NCBI RefSeq assembly: GCF_018784445.1
Contig: NZ_WQOH01000004.1
Span: 124,001 to 188,000, forward strand
From: Gemmiger formicilis
Lineage (GTDB): Bacteria > Bacillota > Clostridia > Oscillospirales > Ruminococcaceae
DNA: 64,000 nt
Reading direction: 5' to 3'
Program-made: the position numbers and the translations under genes
Notes under the pieces: model-generated
What the model was told of the DNA's origin: nothing
Databases searched by the model: none
Seen by the model: only the letters and a program-made list of their open reading frames with translations
In this document: positions 1-8,031 of the stretch, one piece after another
Layout of the letters: the number at the start of each line of letters is the position of its first letter
How positions within the stretch are numbered: the first letter of the stretch is position 1

Positions 1-501
1 GGGATGAAGAAAACCTCCGTGGATCAGCTGACGAAGGCGGTCGGCATTGCGAAGGGCTCGTTCTATAAATTCTACGAATCCAAGGAAATGCTTTTCTTCG
101 CGGTTTTGGAAAACATTCACTCCGAGCTTTACAGAGTGGCTGACCATGCACTGAGCGAAGCTGACAGCTTACCGCCGCCGGAGCGCGCGGCAAAGGCGGT
201 TCTTGCCGTTTGCCGGCGACTGTCTGATACCGGCGACATGGTTTTCATTGAAAACGATGCAAAGCTGCTTTTGCAGAGACTGCCGGAGGATGTCAAAAAC
301 GTGCATTACCACGATGACGAGACGCACATCCGCCAGCTTTTGGAGAAATATGACCTTGTGCCGAATCGCGGCATCTCTTTAGCTGCCGCCACGGTGCGGG
401 GACTGATCTTGACTGTTTCCCACAAGGAGCAGATTGGAGAACTGTACCCGCAGGTGCTGGAAACGTTAGTGTACGGCGCTTGCAGGGAGTTGTTTAAATA
501 A
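1..501 (+). CDS. TetR/AcrR family transcriptional regulator (5' truncated by window edge)
   Basis: The frame is open from base 1, so the gene starts outside the window; the ATG at 4 is an internal Met. Visible residues begin inside the TetR helix-turn-helix (TSVDQLTKAVGIAKGSFYKF), followed by an all-helical ligand-binding domain of about 130 residues. Members of this family are dimeric DNA-binding repressors released by a small ligand. The gene is separated from the downstream methyltransferase operon by a short terminator and a dyad that could be its operator, so local control of that operon is the natural inference. The ligand cannot be deduced. Confidence 0.9.
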   Translation, partial: GMKKTSVDQLTKAVGIAKGSFYKFYESKEMLFFAVLENIHSELYRVADHALSEADSLPPPERAAKAVLAVCRRLSDTGDMVFIENDAKLLLQRLPEDVKNVHYHDDETHIRQLLEKYDLVPNRGISLAAATVRGLILTVSHKEQIGELYPQVLETLVYGACRELFK

Positions 502-508
502 GCGGAAG

Positions 509-530
509 GCCGCAGAGATGCGGCTTTTCT
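509..530 (+). terminator. Short intrinsic terminator after tetR
   Basis: GCCGCA / TGCGGC perfect six-bp stem with a GAGA loop, followed by TTTTCT, eight bases after the TetR stop. Confidence 0.6.
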
Positions 531-540
531 GAGATACAGT

Positions 541-558
541 AGTTAGTACCATCTAACG
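541..558. promoter_or_regulatory. Candidate TetR operator dyad
   Basis: GTTAG-TACCAT-CTAAC inverted repeat in the 110-bp gap between the TetR gene and the first methyltransferase gene. The size and position fit a TetR-family operator, but no clear -35/-10 pair was seen around it. Confidence 0.4.
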
Positions 559-611
559 GCGTGGCTGTACGTATCGGCTAGGCAAGCCTAACATTGAAAG
601 GAATGATAGCG

Positions 612-1226
612 ATGCAGGAACACAAGAACTTCTGGGACAAAAATGCCGGTCGGTACGACCGCTTTATGCGAAAGGATCAGGCGGCGTATGAGGAAATGTA
701 TGCGCTGATCCGTCCGGTCGTGAAAGGCAAAACAGTGCTGGAGCTTGCCACCGGTACGGGGTTGATCGCAAAAAGCATCGTGAACGCGGCGGCACACATC
801 GAGGCGACGGACGCCTCCGTGGAGATGATCGCCGAGGCAAAGCGGGATAATCAATCTGCAAAGCTGCACTTTTCGGTGCAGGATATGTTCCGCCTGCCCT
901 ATGCAGACAAGTCCTTCGACGTGGTGATCGTGTCCAACGCGCTGCACATCGTGCCGCAGCCGGAGAAAGCCCTTGCCGAGATTCATCGGGTGCTGAAGGA
1001 TGATGGCGTGCTCATCGCGCCGACCTTCACCCACGCGGGGAACTCGTTTTCCGGCAAGGTCAGGGCATTTTTCATGAAGCTGGCGGGCTTTCATCTCCAC
1101 AGCAAGTGGACGAGTGAGGAATACTTGCGCTTCCTGCGGCAAAACGGCTGGGCGGTGCGGAAAAGCGTTGTTCTGAAAGCCTCATTCCCGCTGACCTATG
1201 CCGAGTGTGAGAAAACGGAGGTGTGA
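612..1226 (+). CDS. Class I SAM-dependent methyltransferase (1st of operon)
   Basis: A 204-aa protein with the Rossmann SAM-binding motif I at about residues 42-50 (LELATGTG), an acidic post-I strand (ATDAS, about 65) and the motif IV/V region DVVIVSNALHIVPQPEKAL. It belongs to the Methyltransf_11/25-like group that methylates small molecules; substrate unknown. I chose ATG 612 because AAAGGA at 597-602 lies nine bases upstream; ATG 603 and TTG 594 are poorer. The first gene of an operon of ten tightly packed genes. Confidence 0.85.
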   Translation: MQEHKNFWDKNAGRYDRFMRKDQAAYEEMYALIRPVVKGKTVLELATGTGLIAKSIVNAAAHIEATDASVEMIAEAKRDNQSAKLHFSVQDMFRLPYADKSFDVVIVSNALHIVPQPEKALAEIHRVLKDDGVLIAPTFTHAGNSFSGKVRAFFMKLAGFHLHSKWTSEEYLRFLRQNGWAVRKSVVLKASFPLTYAECEKTEV

Positions 1227-1227
1227 T

Positions 1228-1833
1228 ATGTCATTCTTTGAAAACACCCGCAAGCCTGTTGGCTTTGGCGGGAAAATTATGGTTGCTATGATGAATCTGG
1301 GACACAGTCCCGTGGCGCGGTGGGGGCTTCGCTTTTTAGAGCTTGCGCCGGATGCCAGAGTGCTGGATTGCGGCTGCGGAGGAGGCGCCAATATCAAAAG
1401 GCTGCTGAAAAAATGCCCGCAAGGCATCGTCAGGGGTGTGGATTATTCTGCTGTCAGCGTAGAGAAAGCCCGGAATTTAAACCGGACTGCCATCCAGAAA
1501 GGGCGCTGTGCGGTGTGGCAGGGCAGCGTGGAACGTATCATCTTTGCCAAGGATTGGTTTGATGCGGTTACCGCGTTTGAAACGGTCTACTTCTGGTCGG
1601 ATTTGCCGCAGTGTTTCCGGGAGGTTCGGCGGGTGTTGAAGCCCGGCGGGACCTTTCTCATCTGCAACGAAAGCAACGGTGACACGGACAAGGACGAAAA
1701 GTGGACGGAGATCATCGGCGGCATGACCATCTACAAGGACAGCCAACTGAAAGCGTATTTGGAACAGGCGGGTTTTCAAAATATTCAGATACACAAAAGA
1801 AAAAACTGGCTTTGCGTCACGGCACAGAAATAG
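1228..1833 (+). CDS. Class I SAM-dependent methyltransferase (2nd of operon)
   Basis: A 201-aa methyltransferase with a textbook glycine-rich motif I at 45-53 (VLDCGCGGG), post-I VDYSAVSVEKAR, and RRVLKPGGTFLI near residue 135. It starts two bases after the previous stop with a GGAGGTG ribosome site at 1217-1223, so the two genes are translationally coupled. It differs clearly in sequence from the first and third methyltransferases, so it is not a recent duplicate. Substrate unknown. Confidence 0.85.
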   Translation: MSFFENTRKPVGFGGKIMVAMMNLGHSPVARWGLRFLELAPDARVLDCGCGGGANIKRLLKKCPQGIVRGVDYSAVSVEKARNLNRTAIQKGRCAVWQGSVERIIFAKDWFDAVTAFETVYFWSDLPQCFREVRRVLKPGGTFLICNESNGDTDKDEKWTEIIGGMTIYKDSQLKAYLEQAGFQNIQIHKRKNWLCVTAQK

Positions 1834-1900
1834 GATGCAGCGGTGAACCATCCGGCATCAGAAGGGCAATTATAATGCGGAAAAATGAGGAGGAACCCCT

Positions 1901-2584
1901 ATGGAGCGAAAGGAAGCGATCCGCAGCGCCTATCGGCTGACAGGCGGCAACAATTTTTACGACGGTATGATCACCTGCTCGACCTTGAGCGGAAAAGCGG
2001 TATGCCGCTTGGTGTGGGATATGAACAAGGCGGAAAACGACGCCTATCTGGAAAAGGCAATGGCAGGTATTCCTGAAAACTTCTCGGGTAAGCTGCTGGA
2101 GGTACCGGTGGGGACCGGCATTCTGACCATGCCGCTTTACCAAACGCTGCCCCAAGCGGATATTACCTGCCTCGATTACTCGCCGGACATGATGGGGCAG
2201 GCGCAGCAAAAGGCGGAACGTCTGCACCTGGAAAATGTGACCTTCCGGCAGGGGGATGTGGGCGCACTGCCCTTTGCGGACGGTGCGTTTGATATTGTGT
2301 TGTCGCTGAATGGCTTTCATGCGTTCCCGGATAAAGAGACCGCTTATCGGGAGGTCTTTCGGGTGCTGAAGCCCGGAGGAACCTTCTGCGGATGCTTTTA
2401 TGTGATGGGCGAGCAGAAGCGGACGGACTGGTTCGTCCGGCACGTTTATGAAAAGGCGGGCTTCTTCACGCCGCCCTATGAGACGGTTTCCGGTCTGAAA
2501 GCACGGCTGGATGGAATGTATACGGATGTGGACATGGGAAACCTGAAAAGCATGGCGTGGTTTGTCTGCAGAAAGGCAAAATAG
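1901..2584 (+). CDS. Class I SAM-dependent methyltransferase (3rd of operon)
   Basis: A 227-aa protein with SAM motif I LLEVPVGTG at 65-73, post-I LDYSPDMMGQAQ, and the standard FRVLKPGGTF strand. The N-terminal 60 residues (RSAYRLTGGNNFYDGMIT) are an additional helical cap likely to shape the substrate pocket. It has a strong GAGGAGG site seven bases before ATG 1901 and lies 67 bp after the second methyltransferase. Substrate unknown; probably a small hydrophobic metabolite. Confidence 0.85.
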   Translation: MERKEAIRSAYRLTGGNNFYDGMITCSTLSGKAVCRLVWDMNKAENDAYLEKAMAGIPENFSGKLLEVPVGTGILTMPLYQTLPQADITCLDYSPDMMGQAQQKAERLHLENVTFRQGDVGALPFADGAFDIVLSLNGFHAFPDKETAYREVFRVLKPGGTFCGCFYVMGEQKRTDWFVRHVYEKAGFFTPPYETVSGLKARLDGMYTDVDMGNLKSMAWFVCRKAK

Positions 2585-2595
2585 GAGGCGATGAT

Positions 2596-3459
2596 ATGTC
2601 AAAGAAAGCAACCGAGTTTCAGAAAAAAGAAATGAGCAAGATGTACCGAGGCAAGGAGATCTTCAAGCCGCTGAATACAGGCTGGATCGACGGGAGTGTC
2701 GCCTGTGTGCGCGAATGGGTGGCGAACATCTTCTTCTACCGCAAGGGCGATACGGCCATTATGATCGATGCGGGCTATAACTACGACCGCCTTGCTGAAA
2801 AAATGAGCTGGCTCAGCATCAATCCGGCATCCGTCCGGCACATCCTCATCACGCATCAGGACACTGACCATGTGGGTGCAGTGGAGGCCGACAGTCCGGG
2901 ACTATTCCGGGACGCAAAGCTCTACATCGGCGAGGTTGAGAACCGCTATCTGACCGGCGAAGTGCGCCGCAAGGTGATCTATCGCCTGTACAAGCTGCCG
3001 CAGGTCACGATCCACAACGAAAAGGTACTGTTGCATGACGGCGAGGTTTTCGATATTGGCGGCATCAAAATCGAATGCTTCCTTGTTCCCGGTCATACCT
3101 GGGGGCACATGGTATATCTCATTGACGATAAGTATCTGTTCACCGGCGACACGCTGTGGTTCGGTGCGGACGGCGGATACAGCTTTATTTCCTCTCTGGC
3201 AGAGGATAATAAGCTGGCTGTGCAGTCACTGGCGGAGCTGGAACGGAAACTGCGCGCCCGTGGTCTGCATCCGTATTTCATCACCGGTCACACGGGATGG
3301 ACGGACAATTTGGAATTTGCTTTTGCCCATAAGGACAAGCTCTGTTCGCCATTCAAGAAACGGGTACACGACCCGTCGGCACCCTATGATGCCTACGACG
3401 AATCGGACGACACCGAAGAAAATGCAAAGAGCGGTTTTCTGAAAGGCGTGGGAAGATGA
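2596..3459 (+). CDS. Metallo-beta-lactamase fold hydrolase
   Basis: A 287-aa protein with the metal-binding signature HQDTDH at residues 87-92 (a HxHxDH variant whose second His is Thr), a later GHTWGH, GDTL (bridging Asp) and TGHTGW. The family covers thioesterases, lactonases and glyoxalase II; the variant signature argues against a classical beta-lactamase. ATG 2596 follows GGAGGCG and is preferred over the upstream start at 2557, which overlaps the previous gene. It lies 11 bases after the third methyltransferase. Likely cytoplasmic; no signal peptide is visible. Confidence 0.8.
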   Translation: MSKKATEFQKKEMSKMYRGKEIFKPLNTGWIDGSVACVREWVANIFFYRKGDTAIMIDAGYNYDRLAEKMSWLSINPASVRHILITHQDTDHVGAVEADSPGLFRDAKLYIGEVENRYLTGEVRRKVIYRLYKLPQVTIHNEKVLLHDGEVFDIGGIKIECFLVPGHTWGHMVYLIDDKYLFTGDTLWFGADGGYSFISSLAEDNKLAVQSLAELERKLRARGLHPYFITGHTGWTDNLEFAFAHKDKLCSPFKKRVHDPSAPYDAYDESDDTEENAKSGFLKGVGR

Positions 3460-4157
3460 AGGACAGCGAATTACAAATTGACCGCAGCTGCCATGTGCTG
3501 TATTCCAAGCCCTGCAAAAAGGAAATACTGACGAAAATCGCCCTGCACTATCCGGAAGCAGAGCGGGAGACAGTATGGGAAAAGGTGCAGCGGCAGTACG
3601 CGGTCTTTCTCTCCGACTGGCGCACCGACTTGGGCGGCAAAAAGAACTTCCACAACGGCGTAGGCGGCACCTACGACTGCATCGCCTTCATGAGCTATTA
3701 TGTGGTCTGCAAAGCAGTTACTTCGTTCCGTGAAATCGAAGAGATGGAGGAAAATCTGATTCTTCCGACTTTCCGCAAGCTGAAAATTGTGGACTGCAAC
3801 AAGCCGTTCTGGAGGAAGCTGATGTACAAGGCGTTTGTTCGTGCGAAAAGCGGCTGCGACAAATGGCACGATTACGAGATGTCGGTTGCGCCTTATGAAA
3901 CCGACAAGCCTATTTATTATGAATTTACGGCGTGCCCGGCAGCGGAGTTTGCTATCCGGCACGGTCTTACGGACATCATGCCCGCCCTGTGCAATGTGGA
4001 CTATGCGTCCATGGAACTGCTCCATGCCAAGCTGGTGCGGACGACCACCTGCGTGGACGGCTGCCGATGCGACTACACCATCTGCGGCGATAAAGACCCG
4101 TACTTGAAGGGACATCCCGAATACCGGGATGAGGCGGGCTTCAGGAGGAATCGGTAA
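3456..4157 (+). CDS. L-2-amino-thiazoline-4-carboxylic acid hydrolase family protein
   Basis: A 233-aa protein recognised as the ATC hydrolase family (Pfam ATC_hydrolase). The founding member opens the thiazoline ring of 2-amino-thiazoline-4-carboxylate in L-cysteine production; most Firmicute members have no tested substrate. Features include the ENLILPTFRKL region, a YEFTACPAAEFA core and a Cys-rich C terminus (TTCVDGCRCDYTICGD) that could bind a metal or form the active site. It overlaps the upstream hydrolase gene by four bases (ATGA), so translation is coupled. A second family member ends the same operon. Confidence 0.75.
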   Translation: MKDSELQIDRSCHVLYSKPCKKEILTKIALHYPEAERETVWEKVQRQYAVFLSDWRTDLGGKKNFHNGVGGTYDCIAFMSYYVVCKAVTSFREIEEMEENLILPTFRKLKIVDCNKPFWRKLMYKAFVRAKSGCDKWHDYEMSVAPYETDKPIYYEFTACPAAEFAIRHGLTDIMPALCNVDYASMELLHAKLVRTTTCVDGCRCDYTICGDKDPYLKGHPEYRDEAGFRRNR

Positions 4158-4648
4158 TGCTTTTACAGGTGATTTTGGAAGGTATCGGGCTGGGCGTTCT
4201 GCTCATTTTGGTTTGCGCCATCGGTATCCGCAAGGGCGCGGTGGGCATGGTGCATCTTTACAGCCCGGCGGTGCAGCAGCGGTGCGTGAAGCTGGGACTT
4301 ACAACACACGAGAAAATCAAGCGCAATTCTCTACTTTTCAAAGCCGTTTGCATTCCCGGCTATATTGGCTATGTGCTGGTTTGTGTCTATGGGATAAACG
4401 GTGCGCACGGCTTTGCGGCGGGCTTCTGGCAGCTGATTGTCATCTTGTCCGTTATGAATCTCATTGACCGCTTTTTGGTCGATGGCTACTGGGTGGGGCA
4501 CACGAACGCATGGACGATTCCCGGAACAGAAGATCTGAAGCCCTACATCACCGCAAAAGACAAGCAGAAAAAGTGGCTTTTCGGCACGGTGGGTATGGCA
4601 GGTATAGCGGCGGTGCTGGCGGTCCTTATGACGGCTTTTATTCACTGA
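4157..4648 (+). CDS. Small polytopic membrane protein, unknown function
   Basis: A 163-aa protein with about four hydrophobic segments (near residues 3-24, 65-85, 90-112 and 138-160). A hydrophilic stretch between the third and fourth (HTNAWTIPGTEDLKPYITAKDKQ) may face the cytoplasm. Its start overlaps the preceding stop by one base (TAATG). I do not recognise an established family function. Its place inside an operon of soluble enzymes suggests a membrane anchor or exporter partner for the pathway, which is inference. Confidence 0.65.
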   Translation: MLLQVILEGIGLGVLLILVCAIGIRKGAVGMVHLYSPAVQQRCVKLGLTTHEKIKRNSLLFKAVCIPGYIGYVLVCVYGINGAHGFAAGFWQLIVILSVMNLIDRFLVDGYWVGHTNAWTIPGTEDLKPYITAKDKQKKWLFGTVGMAGIAAVLAVLMTAFIH

Positions 4649-4662
4649 GGAAAGGAGAGACA

Positions 4663-5436
4663 ATGAAGTTTAAGACATTGGGAAATCGAAATGCTCCCGC
4701 TGTTTTGTTTTTTCACGCTATGGGCGTGACGGGGGAGAGCAGCGAACCAGTTGCGAAATACTTACAGGATAGGTATTTCTGCATTTTACCAACCTCCACC
4801 GTTTACTGCGAAGGGCAGAAATATGTCAGCAAGCTGGACGAAATACGGCAGGTGGAGGACTTTCTGCATCGACAGGGCGTGGAGCGGCTAGCGATGGTGG
4901 TCGCTTCTTCCATCGGTGCAGACCTTGCCATGGCGTTTTTGACAAGTACAGAATTGCCCATCGGACACGTTTTCTTTGACGGCGGGCAGTTTGCGCAAAT
5001 CGCAAAAGGAACGCGCCGCGTTATGACGCCGTTTTTGTATTTCGCTATCAAGAGCCTGTATTGGTCAAAGGGCGGCACACTGAAAAAGATTTTGTGGTGT
5101 GACGATGACTCCATAAAGCCGTATTTTATAGCCGCAGGCGAAAATCTGACCTATACAAATCTGCGGCGGCAGATTTTGGACAGCTTGGAGGATAAACCCT
5201 TTCCGTCACTTTCTAAAGAAATGCAAAGGCATATCTATTTCGAGTTTGGCAGCATAGAAGACTATTTCAAATACCGTCAGGCAGTGATGGAAGCCTATCC
5301 CTGCGGCAATTATCCCGTGTTTGAGGGGTACGATCATATGCAATATCAGATTCGTGACCCGCAAGGCTTTGCTGAAATGCTGACATATATCGCTGCGTAT
5401 GACGGTATGCCGAAGCTGCCCTTTATCAGAAGGTGA
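4663..5436 (+). CDS. Alpha/beta hydrolase
   Basis: A 257-aa protein of the alpha/beta hydrolase fold: an oxyanion-hole-type strand AVLFFHAMG near residue 15-21, a nucleophile elbow ASSIG at 81-85 (Ser83 as nucleophile; the usual first Gly is Ala), and a late GYDHM that offers the catalytic His. Such enzymes cleave esters, thioesters or amides. ATG 4663 sits behind AAAGGAGAG and is preferred to upstream in-frame starts lying inside the previous gene. AT-richer codon use than its neighbours hints at separate acquisition. Confidence 0.75.
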   Translation: MKFKTLGNRNAPAVLFFHAMGVTGESSEPVAKYLQDRYFCILPTSTVYCEGQKYVSKLDEIRQVEDFLHRQGVERLAMVVASSIGADLAMAFLTSTELPIGHVFFDGGQFAQIAKGTRRVMTPFLYFAIKSLYWSKGGTLKKILWCDDDSIKPYFIAAGENLTYTNLRRQILDSLEDKPFPSLSKEMQRHIYFEFGSIEDYFKYRQAVMEAYPCGNYPVFEGYDHMQYQIRDPQGFAEMLTYIAAYDGMPKLPFIRR

Positions 5437-5445
5437 GATGTTTTT

Positions 5446-6288
5446 ATGAAATACAAAATTGAGAAAAACACCGTGCAGGAAACGTTAATTCTTCCGCTGT
5501 ATTCCCGGAAGCTGTGCACAGAGCTGTATCCGAACCTTTACCGGGACGAAACAGCGGTGCGCCTGATCGATGAAATCGACTACGACTTTTCAGAGGCAGA
5601 GAAAAACTCCCGCAGCCTGATGCAGCGTTTCGGTGCGCTGGAGGTCGCCATGCGGCAGAATGACCTTGCGTGGGAGGTACGGAATTATCTGAAAACCCAT
5701 CCGAGCGCAGCAGTGGTCAACCTCGGCTGCGGGCTGGATAACACCGGCAGAGCCTGCGACAATGGCAGCTGCAAGATCTACAATCTGGACTTTCCGGATG
5801 TGATTGCCCTGCGGCAGCAGCTGCTGCCTGCCGGGGAGCGGGAGCAAAACATCCCCTGCGACCTGAAAGACCCCGCATGGGTTGACAAGATCGATGCCGC
5901 CGGCGGGGCGGTGTTCTTTGCCTCCGGGGTGTTCTATTACTTCCTGACGGAGCAGGTCAGGGCGCTGGTGCAGGGGATGGCGAATGCCTTTCCCGGCGGG
6001 GTGCTGGTCTTTGATGCCGCCAACCGCACGGCGGTGAAGATGATTGCCAAAACGTGGCTCAGGACGGCGAAAATCAAGGATGTGGGCGCGTATTTCGCGG
6101 TTTCCGACGCGGAAAGGGAGCTTTCTCCATGGGACAGCCGTTTGCAAGTATCCAGCAAGGGCTATATGCTGGGGTACAACGATTTGAAAGACCCTTCCGT
6201 CAGCGGCTTTTTCCGATTCCTCGCAAAGGTTGGAGACAACGGGATGAAAATGCAGATCGTGAAGATCGGATTTGGAGGCAAGCCATGA
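5446..6288 (+). CDS. Leucine carboxyl methyltransferase-like SAM O-methyltransferase (4th methyltransferase)
   Basis: A 280-aa protein of the LCMT/Ppm1-like family, bacterial members of which O-methylate carboxylates in secondary metabolism. Evidence is the N-terminal ETLILPLYSRKLCTELYP stretch, the SAM motif VVNLGCGLDNTG near residue 90, and YNLDFPDVIALRQQLLP as the acidic post-I loop, all characteristic of that family rather than of the small methyltransferases upstream. It lies ten bases after the alpha/beta hydrolase and overlaps the next gene by four bases. Confidence 0.8.
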   Translation: MKYKIEKNTVQETLILPLYSRKLCTELYPNLYRDETAVRLIDEIDYDFSEAEKNSRSLMQRFGALEVAMRQNDLAWEVRNYLKTHPSAAVVNLGCGLDNTGRACDNGSCKIYNLDFPDVIALRQQLLPAGEREQNIPCDLKDPAWVDKIDAAGGAVFFASGVFYYFLTEQVRALVQGMANAFPGGVLVFDAANRTAVKMIAKTWLRTAKIKDVGAYFAVSDAERELSPWDSRLQVSSKGYMLGYNDLKDPSVSGFFRFLAKVGDNGMKMQIVKIGFGGKP

Positions 6289-7211
6289 AAATTCTGGTAT
6301 ATGGTGCAGGCGTTCTGGGGTGCAATCTGGCAAGAAATCTGCTGCGCGCAGGAAAGGATGTCACTCTGCTTGCGCGGGGAAACTGGGCTGCGGAGATCAA
6401 GCAGAACGGCCTGCGGATCAAGGATAAGTTTTCGCCCTGCGTATCAGTCAGCCGTATTCCGGTGGTGACGGAACTTGCATCGGATGCAGTATACGATGTG
6501 ATCTTTGTGGTCCTGCGCTATACACAGCTGGATTCCGTTCTGGACACGCTGCGGGCGAACCGGACGAAGAACATCGTTTTTGTGGGGAACAATGTGCAGG
6601 CGAGGGCGCTGGCGGCGGCGCTGCCGGGGAAGAACGTCCTGTTTGCCTTTGCGCTTTCGGCAGGGCATCGGGAGGTTGACCGGGTGGTCTCCATCGACTT
6701 GAAAAAGATCACCATCGGACAGCTGCCGGGTGCAATCTCCAATAAACAGCTGATCGGGCGCATCTTCCACGGCACAAAATATAAGGTTGTTTACGAGCCG
6801 AACATGGAGGACTATCTGCTCTGCCATGCCGCGTTTGTGATGCCGGCGGCCTTCGCCTGCTATAAGACAGACGGCGACCTGAAAAAGCTCAGGGGAGATA
6901 CCGCGTACCTGAACCGTGTGCTGGATGCCAACATCGAGGGATACCGCGCCATCCGAAATGCCGGGCACACCATTCTGCCCAAGGAGGATGCAGACTTTGA
7001 AGGGGAAAAGTACCGCAAGACCTGCCTGCGCTTTTTCAAGCTGATGTGTGCCACCTCGCTGGGCAAGCTCTGCGCCTCCGACCACGCCATGAACGCCATC
7101 GATGAAATGAGTGCGCTGAACCGGGATCTCAAGAAATTTTTCGATGCGAACGGCGCAGCCTACCCGGTGTGGCAGGCACTGGAAGCGGAAGCCGGGAGGT
7201 ATCTGCAATGA
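6285..7211 (+). CDS. Ketopantoate reductase-like (ApbA/PanE family) oxidoreductase
   Basis: A 308-aa protein. The N terminus MKILVYGAGVLGCNLARNLL is a clear NAD(P)-binding Rossmann start (GxGxxG), followed by LLARG at about 30 and the VFVVLRYTQ region typical of PanE/ApbA. PanE makes pantoate, but many operon-borne members reduce other 2-oxo acids or imines. Given the context (methyltransferases and hydrolases), a tailoring reductase is more likely than CoA synthesis. It starts inside the previous stop (ATGA) and overlaps the next gene the same way. Confidence 0.75.
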   Translation: MKILVYGAGVLGCNLARNLLRAGKDVTLLARGNWAAEIKQNGLRIKDKFSPCVSVSRIPVVTELASDAVYDVIFVVLRYTQLDSVLDTLRANRTKNIVFVGNNVQARALAAALPGKNVLFAFALSAGHREVDRVVSIDLKKITIGQLPGAISNKQLIGRIFHGTKYKVVYEPNMEDYLLCHAAFVMPAAFACYKTDGDLKKLRGDTAYLNRVLDANIEGYRAIRNAGHTILPKEDADFEGEKYRKTCLRFFKLMCATSLGKLCASDHAMNAIDEMSALNRDLKKFFDANGAAYPVWQALEAEAGRYLQ

Positions 7212-7840
7212 AATACGATGGAATGCCCTTTGGAATGTGGGCGCTGTTTGCCGGTTCCTTTCAAAAGCAGCTGACCGCTGTGCTGGGCTATGATGCAGCC
7301 ACCGCAAGAGCTATCACGAAAAAGGCAAAGCCGCAATACCGGCAGATCATTGCTGGTTTGCCGGAGTTTGAAAAAGCGGACCGCTTCAAGATGAACATCG
7401 TCAACTGCGCAATGCTCGGCGCGTTCATCCTCTCCATGCCGCAGCGCCCGGAGGTGGACAGGCTGACGGATTACTACGCAAGATCCATGATGACAAAGCC
7501 CATGCAGTGGTTCTGCCGTAAGAGCGGAAAAAGCAAGTTTACCGCAAAGGATATCGCTGCCATGAAAGCCACTGCCGCCCTAAAAGCCGCCGACCGCAAC
7601 CCCTATTCGTGGAATATGGAGTTTTACGAATACCCGGATGGCAGCGGCTACGAGGGACGCTTTACCAAATGCGGCATCTGTGTGCTGATGAAGGAGCTGG
7701 GGCTGTACGACCTGACCCCTGCTTTGTGCCATCTGGACTACACCATGAGCGAAGCGGGCGGTGTGACAAATTTTGTGCGGCAGTACACCCTTGCCTCCGG
7801 CGGACCCTGCTGCGACTGCGGGTACAAAAAGAAAGGGTAA
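7208..7840 (+). CDS. L-2-amino-thiazoline-4-carboxylic acid hydrolase family protein (second copy)
   Basis: A 210-aa protein of the ATC hydrolase family, distant from the copy at 3456-4157. Shared traits are the EFYEYPDG...FTKCGICVLMKELGL core, LTPALCHLDYTMSE and a C-terminal CCDCG cluster. Two family members in one operon imply two related ring-opening or thiazoline/amidine steps, or a heteromeric enzyme; both readings are inference. ATG 7208 overlaps the stop of the reductase gene. It is the last gene of the operon; a weak hairpin with a T-run follows. Confidence 0.75.
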   Translation: MKYDGMPFGMWALFAGSFQKQLTAVLGYDAATARAITKKAKPQYRQIIAGLPEFEKADRFKMNIVNCAMLGAFILSMPQRPEVDRLTDYYARSMMTKPMQWFCRKSGKSKFTAKDIAAMKATAALKAADRNPYSWNMEFYEYPDGSGYEGRFTKCGICVLMKELGLYDLTPALCHLDYTMSEAGGVTNFVRQYTLASGGPCCDCGYKKKG

Positions 7841-7843
7841 CTG

Positions 7844-7870
7844 ACTCCTTGACCCCGGAGTTGTTTTTTG
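7844..7870 (+). terminator. Weak intrinsic terminator at operon end
   Basis: ACTCC / GGAGT five-bp stem with an eight-base loop followed by TGTTTTTTG, directly after the last operon stop codon. Confidence 0.45.
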
Positions 7871-8016
7871 TTATTATGATCCTGTACAACGGCATGCCCA
7901 TTGCTGGCTGGATTATCTCCGTAATCGCCATGAAGTTCTACCCGCTTACTGGCAAAAAGATGATTGAGATTGAAGATCAAATCGCTAAACTGCAACTGAA
8001 GCAGACAAAAGAATAA
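7870..8016 (+). pseudogene. C-terminal remnant of a GPH-family (glycoside-pentoside-hexuronide) sugar:cation symporter
   Basis: In-frame coding sequence of about 48 residues that matches only the last transmembrane helix and tail of GPH/MFS sugar transporters: a hydrophobic helix (GMPIAGWIISVIAMKF), the hallmark YPLTGKKM tail motif and EIEDQIAKLQ before the stop. A full transporter is about 450 residues, so some 90% of the gene is missing and no start remains. The remnant sits between the methyltransferase operon and a glycosidase gene, the usual partner of such transporters. The DNA to its left therefore appears to have replaced the transporter's 5' part. Confidence 0.7.
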
Positions 8017-8031
8017 AACGTTGGATAAAAT

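Noticed and set aside
2596-3459. Calling the MBL-fold gene a beta-lactamase resistance gene
   Set aside because: The HQDTDH signature lacks the second His of the HxHxDH site, there is no signal peptide, and the context is metabolic.
7609-8016. Reading the 7609-8016 frame as one 135-aa protein
   Set aside because: The first 85 codons are out of frame within the ATC-hydrolase-family gene; only the part after about 7870 resembles a protein family (GPH transporter tail).
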